Positions 60,801 through 64,000 of a stretch of 64,000 bases of DNA are shown piece by piece. Numbering within the stretch: the first letter of the stretch is position 1; each line of letters starts with the position of its first letter. The stretch comes from Papaver somniferum (taxonomy: Eukaryota; Streptophyta; Magnoliopsida; Ranunculales; Papaveraceae). Position numbers and translations under genes: made by a program. The notes below the pieces were generated by a model. That model was given only the letters and a program-made list of their open reading frames with translations. It searched no databases and had not been told where the DNA came from. The stretch covers positions 91,359,385 to 91,423,384 of the forward strand of contig NC_039359.1 of assembly GCF_003573695.1 (NCBI RefSeq). Direction: 5' to 3'.

Positions 60801-61221
60801 GTGGTCGAGGACCTGACTGTAGCATTAATTCGTGTGAGAAGATGATGGTCCCTAAACAAAGATTACTCAGAATCGAGTTAAAGGCATAATAAATCATGAC
60901 AAATGAGGTTTATAAGCTTTTGTAGAGGACTGACCAAGGAGAAGTAAAAAGTCTAGGTCCCTTTCTTCTAGCAAGGACTCAGAAAATCCCTCCAATGATC
61001 ATGTTCAATCAAAGCAAGGAAAAGGTGGTCGAGGTGGACGTATTGGACGTGGTGGAGGTAAAAAAGGCGTACGTGGTGGAGGTAAAAAAAATCCAGTTCA
61101 AGGTGCTGGCGGTCGAGGTAAAAAAGCTAAAGTTGTAGAAGAGGAGAAAGAGGAAGAGGATTCGTATGAGGCATCGCGATCGGGCTCGGGGTCTGGATCG
61201 GTCAAGGAATCCGGTGAATGA
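57871..61221 (+). pseudogene. Second plant mobile domain (PMD) protein gene with RGG tail, decayed
   Basis: First exon 57871-58025 (MLKTKEMAGSSKQPPPEPEK, acidic) ends at a GTATAA donor. A Gly/Asn-rich segment (58572-59015) follows. The PMD proper runs 59205 onward: LVKASGLWSGNE, YDVVTVCGFRERF, TFLLPFGEMTITPNDAKKI; then ISYLLHSLGTVFFSDF, YSWGTVLLFSVMKNL, and CLRPSWDKKWVIEKL with DDVVFDPYLRL. The C-terminus (about 60950-61221) is GGRGGRIGRGGGKKG, then an acidic and Ser/Gly end. Stops and frame changes occur at 59415, about 59492, about 59835, 60285 and 60470, so it is not functional. It is a different PMD subtype from the 49.6-kb copy and has no LTR around it; DNA-transposon (MULE) carriage is possible. 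Confidence 0.8.
58026..58560. repeat. Intron/flank array of TTACGG / CCGTAA imperfect palindromes
   Basis: Several paired motifs such as TTACGTCTTGGTC, TTGCGGTTGGGAA and TTCCCAACCGTAATT. It includes a perfect 16-bp inverted repeat at 58124-58139 and 58180-58195 (TACGGCTCAGAGTTCT) with a 40-base loop. Confidence 0.75.
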
Positions 61222-62090
61222 TTAATAGAAATGTAGTGGACTTTTAATATTTTGGTTCATAGATTTTTTATCATCTAAGACTTTTCATGGATTTAGTATT
61301 TTCGTTGTTTGGTTATGGATTTTGATGAATGAAATTTTATATATTTTCATGTATGAATGAATGTTACTATTTCTTTTTTTCTAAATCTAAGTAGATGATG
61401 AAAAAATCAACAAAATAGAAATTTTTGAGTAGTTACGGGTAGGTCGTTTCTTCATAATACCTAGTCGTAAATGCCTATAATTATAATAAAAAAACAGACC
61501 TCCTGTCATCGGTTAGGTTTCCCAACCGTAACATTTGTTACACGGTTAGGAATCCTAGCCGTAATGGTCTCTGAGTTTGTCAAAAAAAACGTCACATACC
61601 CCTCAACTAGAATTTCCTGGCCGTAAAATTGGAAACGGATAGGTTTCCTAACCGTGTTCGATTTACGGTTGGAAAAACCTAGCCGTGTCTTTCACTGATT
61701 ACCAAAATAAAGTTGAATCCATATTACGGCAATATTCTGGCCGTATATTTGTTACACGATTAGGACTCCAAACCGTAAAACTGACATAAAGTAAAAACTC
61801 AGTTTTACGTTCTGGATTAGTATCTGTAAATCTGACATCCCCAAAACCCACAAATTTATACTTCTCTACGGCTTAGTTGACATAGCCATTTCCTAGCAGT
61901 AAATTCCTAAAATTTCCTTTTACGTTTTGAATTTTTGAAAATAGATCAGTTAGAAGACTTATTTATAGAAAGGTTCTAGCAGTTCAACCACTTATTTATA
62001 ATTGAAAGCCACCTCCATACAATCACCCATACCAAATAAAAATCACACCTTCTACATTAATAATATCCACTAAAACCCCTAGAAACTCAA
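61222..62090. repeat. Second array of TTACGG / CCGTAA palindromes
   Basis: Between the two gene remnants. Examples: ACGGTTAGG-n3-CCTAGCCGT at about 61542-61562, ACGGATAGG-n3-CCTAACCGT at about 61634-61654, and ACGGTTGG-n6-CCTAGCCGT at about 61664. No coding frame. Confidence 0.75.
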
Positions 62091-62092
62091 TG

Positions 62093-62507
62093 CAATGTAC
62101 TCAAAGGATAAACCCAACTTTACTTTGGATGAAAACCTATCTCTTTGCAAAAATTTTGTATTAAGCTATCCAAAGAGGGGAGAAGAACGAAGGAAAGGTG
62201 GTTTAGCTAGTCATTCAATCGTATTGGAGTAAGATTTTTGGCAATTTTTGTAGTGAAACGGGTAACACTAATAACTATGATGGAGTTGAATTGTATCTTC
62301 GATTTTCAAACATACGCAAAAAAAGTGGAAGAATATATGGGTTTACTTCGTATTTACAAGCAACTTCGACTTAGAGGTGAAACTGATGATGAAGTCGTAA
62401 CTCATGCTAAGAACGAATTGAGGAAATGGAAAGGTGATAATTTCAACTTCGAAGATCAATTCGTCATCATCAAAGACTTCTTGATACATCGTAAGGGTTG
62501 TTATTAA
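62093..62507 (+). pseudogene. NAM-associated / trihelix-like small protein, frameshifted
   Basis: Plus strand: MYSKDKPNFTLDENLSLCKN, then YPKRGEERRKGGL, a break near 62230, FGNFCSETGNTNNYDGVELY, another shift near 62310, then VEEYMGLLRIYKQLRLRGET and WKGDNFNFEDQFVIIKDF. The pattern (an acidic aromatic start, a conserved Lys-Arg-Gly loop and a downstream helix with Trp-Lys) resembles the Myb/SANT-like proteins related to NAM-associated C-terminal domains that often travel with plant transposons. No DNA target is known. It follows the PMD gene on the same strand. Confidence 0.55.
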
Positions 62508-63140
62508 AACCAACTTTGTAATGTCGATATATTAAGTATGTAATGGGTTTTATTGTGGTCTAATTAATGAAAGTATCACTACCTTTCAATCGTTGTATGT
62601 ATTTATGTTGAAACTCTAAATTTCTCAACTTACATATTCATTTACGGACGAGAAAATTTCCTTCTAAACATGTTAACCCAGCCGTAATACAGACTCAGGT
62701 GATTTTAGATCAAATAACGTCCAGAAGTTCTTCACTTCCCATATGTTATGTCTATTTACGGGTCGGAGTTCCTCAGTTTCCAACCGTATTTACCTGTTCA
62801 CGTCTGGTTCGACACATTATCCCAGCCGTAACTTGTAAAAAACTCATATTTTCCCTGACTTTTTAACGGATTTGAATCAATAAAATTGATATTGGAGTTA
62901 ATTAAAAGGTTTTCATGATTATTGGGAGGAAGCGTTCCATCATTTTTCTTCAAAGTTTTTCAAAAAAAAATCACCAAAATCATCCTTCTCTTTTTTCAAA
63001 ATCCTGGAAAATCATGTTTTAATTTTCAAAAAATTAATCATTTTAATTAGCACTAATCAAATTGAGGGGAGATTAGGTATTACAAAAAATATTAGTATAA
63101 AGGGTTACTATTTAATGACCCTATACAGTCCCAAAAAATC
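62508..63140. repeat. Third palindrome array and downstream flank
   Basis: 62640-62840 repeats the TTTACGG / CAGCCGTAA motif family (for example TTTACGGGTCGGAG, TTTCCAACCGTA, TCCCAGCCGTAAC). Near 63100, GTATAAAGGGTTACTATTTA followed by CCCTATACAGTCCC looks like a possible transposon end, but I found no matching partner on the left. Confidence 0.5.
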
Positions 63141-63410
63141 CAACCGTTTGAAGCCTCAATAATAGGATTCTTAAAGAATACTTTCAACTTCGATCTTTCC
63201 GAACGCATCAAATTTCTAACATCATTTATCTCTTGATTTTTTATTTACATTCTGGTTTCTCCACCTAACTTTGATTCCTCTTACGAGAATAGAATTACCC
63301 CCAAACACTGGTAAGATCGACAAATAGCGAATGTTGTCCCCCCGCCGACAATTTTACGGTACGCCCGACTTCTTTTTTTAGTGGGAAAACTTATGTGCCT
63401 CACATTGATT
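63141..63410. other. Intergenic, no gene seen
   Basis: AT-rich DNA between the PMD region and the LINE 3' end. Confidence 0.4.
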
Positions 63411-64000
63411 TTTTTTTTTGTTTTGAGAATAAGTGAAATATATTAACCAAACCAAAACGAGAGACAAAACAAAGGACGAAATTGTTGTCAAGCTATGAGA
63501 TTAGGAAATGCCCTATTATGAGATGTAGACAACAATCTATTAGTAGTACTACTACCTTATTTTTGATTACTTAATTTATCTAAACTAATGAACATTTTTA
63601 AGTATGCTGGAAAAATCTCCTTCCAAGTGTTAAAAATATGAGGATTTTCTTGCCTCCGCCGCGAGTTTATCAGCCACAGAGTTGCCAGATCTGTGGATAA
63701 ATTTGAAACCCAAAAGGTTGTTGTTGTCTGTTAAGATTTGCACTGCTTCCTTCACAGATGTTTGATTCCTCCAATCCATCAAAATCACCCTTCCTTGTAT
63801 GAATCCTATAATCCTTTCGCAGCCTCCCTCCATCTAGAAATATGATAAGCCTTCCTCTCTGGCTCATCTAGCTCCTTGCAGAAGAGCTAGAGATTTTTCC
63901 TATTCTGCACTTGAAACAATGAAGACACCTGCCTTTACTACTCTCACATTACCTGCATCATATCTTAGCATTATCCCAAGACCAGCATGAACTGTGTCAG
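63411..64000 (-). mobile_element. LINE 3' end (RNase H and poly-A), continues past the window
   Basis: A T run at 63411-63421 (poly-A of a minus-strand LINE) is followed by minus-strand RNase H coding sequence: GLGIMLRYDAG near the window edge, GRVILMDWRNQTSVKEAVQI, then HRSGNSVADKLAAEARKS (last catalytic Asp). At least two frames are needed to read it, so it is decayed. Confidence 0.75.

Noticed and set aside
57567..63140. Terminal inverted repeats of the PMD cassette
   Set aside because: The right-hand GGGTTACTATTTA / CCCTATACAGTCCC segment looks like a transposon end, but the left sequence near 57570 does not match it convincingly by eye.

Overview
This is a repeat-dense stretch of plant nuclear DNA. 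It shows GT-AG introns, AT-rich intergenic DNA, intact and decayed plant transposons of most major orders, and a few ordinary eudicot-type genes. The species is not fixed by anything I can read; a eudicot is most likely. Nearly all gene content is on the minus strand.

Layout. (1) 1-17.3 kb: a decayed Mutator-like element (MULE) split by a 12.5-kb CACTA (En/Spm) transposon at 422-12962, with 14-bp terminal inverted repeats and a TGC target duplication. The CACTA carries an apparently intact TNP1-like accessory gene, a broken TNP2-like transposase and a 99-bp tandem array. (2) 17.6-21.7 kb: two head-to-tail F-box genes. One is nearly complete; the other is a pseudogene cut by a 1.67-kb non-autonomous Helitron whose exact removal rejoins the reading frame. 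(3) 22.2-24.5 kb: a 5'-truncated LINE with a 13-bp target duplication, itself interrupted by a Stowaway-like MITE and by about 560 bp of organelle-like DNA. (4) 24.7-26.3 kb: a CYP76-like cytochrome P450 pseudogene. (5) 27.2-32.5 kb: the one clearly intact host gene, a seven-exon FHA-domain/microspherule-protein-1 homologue (917 codons, all splice phases consistent).

(6) 32.7-56.5 kb: three LTR retrotransposons nested inside each other, beginning 205 bp upstream of the start codon of that gene. The outermost is a gag-less Ty3/gypsy chromovirus. Its 5' LTR was hit by an 18.2-kb Tat-like, pol-less element (TSD AGCCC), and the left LTR of that element was hit by an Athila-like gag-only element (TSD GCCAC, LTRs about 99% identical by eye). 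The Tat-like element carries a plant mobile domain (PMD) gene with its own TATA box and introns, antisense to the element. (7) 56.5-64 kb: a copia LTR scrap, a second decayed PMD gene with an RGG tail, a small NAM/trihelix-like gene remnant, arrays of TTACGG/CCGTAA imperfect palindromes around both, and the 3' end of another LINE.

The host genes do not form an evident pathway. The main interest is in the mobile-element structure: precise nesting that gives a relative chronology, retroelement takeover of the upstream region of a conserved gene, and two independent mobile settings for PMD genes within 12 kb.
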